64,000 bases of DNA from Mycobacterium basiliense (lineage in GTDB: Bacteria; Actinomycetota; Actinomycetes; Mycobacteriales; Mycobacteriaceae), in NCBI RefSeq assembly GCF_900292015.1, contig NZ_LR130759.1, positions 682,001 through 746,000 of the forward strand. Reading direction: 5' to 3'. A program made the translations under genes and the position numbers. Shown in pieces: positions 63,284-64,000 of the stretch; position 1 is the first letter of the stretch; each line of letters begins with the position of its first letter. The notes under the pieces were generated by a model that saw only the letters and a list, made by a program, of their open reading frames with translations, did no database searches and was not told the DNA's origin.

Positions 63284-64000
63284 CTAGTGCTCGGCGCTCA
63301 GGGCCATTTCCCGATCGAGGTGCTGGTCGTCCCGGGTAGGTGGCAGGGCTCGGGCGGGCCGGGAACGTACCCGCATCGGCCACCAGAACCAGCGGCCCAG
63401 CAGGGCGGCGATCGACGGTGTCATGAACGACCGCACGATCAATGTGTCGAACAGCAGTCCTAGGCCGATAGTGGTCCCGACCTGGCCGATCACCCGCAGA
63501 TCGCTGACCGCCATGGACGCCATGGTGAACGCGAACACCAGCCCCGCGTTCGTTACGACTTTGCCGGTGCCGCCCATGGCGCGAATGATGCCGGTGTTCA
63601 GCCCGGCATGGATCTCTTCTTTAAACCGCGAGACCAGTAGCAGGTTGTAATCCGATCCCACGGCCAACAGCACGATGACCGACATCGCGAGCACCATATA
63701 GTGCAAATCGATACTGAGAATGTGCTGCCACAGCAGCACGGACAGCCCGAACGAGGCACCCAGCGAGAGCGCGACCGTGCCCACGATCACCGCGGCCGCT
63801 ACAAAGGCGCGCGTGAGGATCAGCATGATGATGAAAATGAGGCAGAGTGACGAAATTCCCGCAATCAATAGGTCCCAGTTGGCGCCCTCGGCAATATCTT
63901 TGAATACGGCCGCGGTGCCCGCCACGTAGATCTTGGCATCCTCGAGCGGAGTTCCCTTGAGCGATTCTTCGGCCGCCGTTCGGATCTTGTCGATGCTCGC
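63284..64000 (-). CDS. mmpL4: MmpL4 RND transporter, C-terminal part (cut by window edge)
   Basis: The last 238 codons of an MmpL/RND exporter; the frame is open to base 64000. The segment has the C-terminal membrane helices ([62 protein letters not shown]), the SDYNLLL proton-relay Asp-Tyr pair, and ends [10 protein letters not shown]. In this order it is mmpL4, the siderophore (mycobactin/carboxymycobactin) exporter that works with MmpS4. Separated from the SigK operon by 54 bases. Confidence 0.93.
   Translation of the reverse strand, partial: ASIDKIRTAAEESLKGTPLEDAKIYVAGTAAVFKDIAEGANWDLLIAGISSLCLIFIIMLILTRAFVAAAVIVGTVALSLGASFGLSVLLWQHILSIDLHYMVLAMSVIVLLAVGSDYNLLLVSRFKEEIHAGLNTGIIRAMGGTGKVVTNAGLVFAFTMASMAVSDLRVIGQVGTTIGLGLLFDTLIVRSFMTPSIAALLGRWFWWPMRVRSRPARALPPTRDDQHLDREMALSAEH

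Overview
This is a high-GC actinobacterial window from a slow-growing Mycobacterium. It carries PE_PGRS and PPE-MPTR genes, the sigK/rskA and mmpL4 loci, groEL2, pknG, virR, sodC and many mycobacterial lipoproteins, nearly all in the gene order of M. tuberculosis H37Rv from Rv0410c (pknG) to Rv0450c (mmpL4). It is not M. tuberculosis itself. Several blocks are absent from that backbone, and a cupin gene stands where I recall a dehydrogenase (Rv0439c). The extra PE_PGRS and accessory genes suggest the M. marinum/ulcerans/kansasii side of the genus (inference from gene content only).

Layout. 1-3.8 kb: two tandem PE_PGRS genes, the first cut by the window edge, with a decayed PE fragment between them. 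3.8-8.4 kb: glnX-glnH-pknG, an amino-acid sensing operon in which every junction is an ATGA overlap. 8.5-12.7 kb: mutT3, thiE and a TPP-riboswitch operon thiO-thiS-thiG plus an SGNH hydrolase. 12.7-19.2 kb: secreted and membrane proteins, then lpqL, a catalytically dead lpqL duplicate, and lpqM. 19.5-24.7 kb: a divergent accessory pair, an MFS transporter/cyclic-nucleotide-binding/patatin fusion facing a class III nucleotide cyclase with a degenerate receiver domain. 24.7-29.9 kb: small membrane proteins, a double-TetR regulator, and the second TPP-riboswitch operon thiC-thiD-hydrolase. 29.9-31.3 kb: a PE-less PGRS fragment and an Rv0424c-like gene. 31.3-38.9 kb: ctpH, Rv0426c-like, xthA, a GNAT protein and def. 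39-41.9 kb: a DUF3263 protein, virR, sodC and a carboxylate-amine ligase. 42-44 kb: an accessory FadR-type regulator with a CynX-type permease. 44.2-50 kb: a LON-domain protein, then psd-pssA-AAA ATPase, and moeA2. 50-52.5 kb: a cupin and groEL2 diverging across two CIRCE operators. 52.5-57.7 kb: Rv0441c-like, PPE10, a D-aminoacylase-type hydrolase, a DinB-like protein and a membrane protein. 57.8-63.3 kb: the SigK regulon operon (Rv0449c to rskA), with a visible SigK-type promoter at its head. 63.3 kb to the end: the C-terminus of mmpL4.

The genes work as compact modules: nutrient sensing (GlnH/GlnX/PknG), riboswitch-controlled thiamine synthesis at two loci, phospholipid synthesis (psd/pssA), HrcA-controlled chaperone, and SigK/RskA-controlled redox and lipid genes. 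The most intriguing part is the cyclase and cNMP-binding transporter-lipase pair at 19.5-24.7 kb, because predicted producer and predicted sensor of a cyclic nucleotide sit back to back. The dead lpqL paralogue and the thiamine-operon SGNH hydrolase come next.
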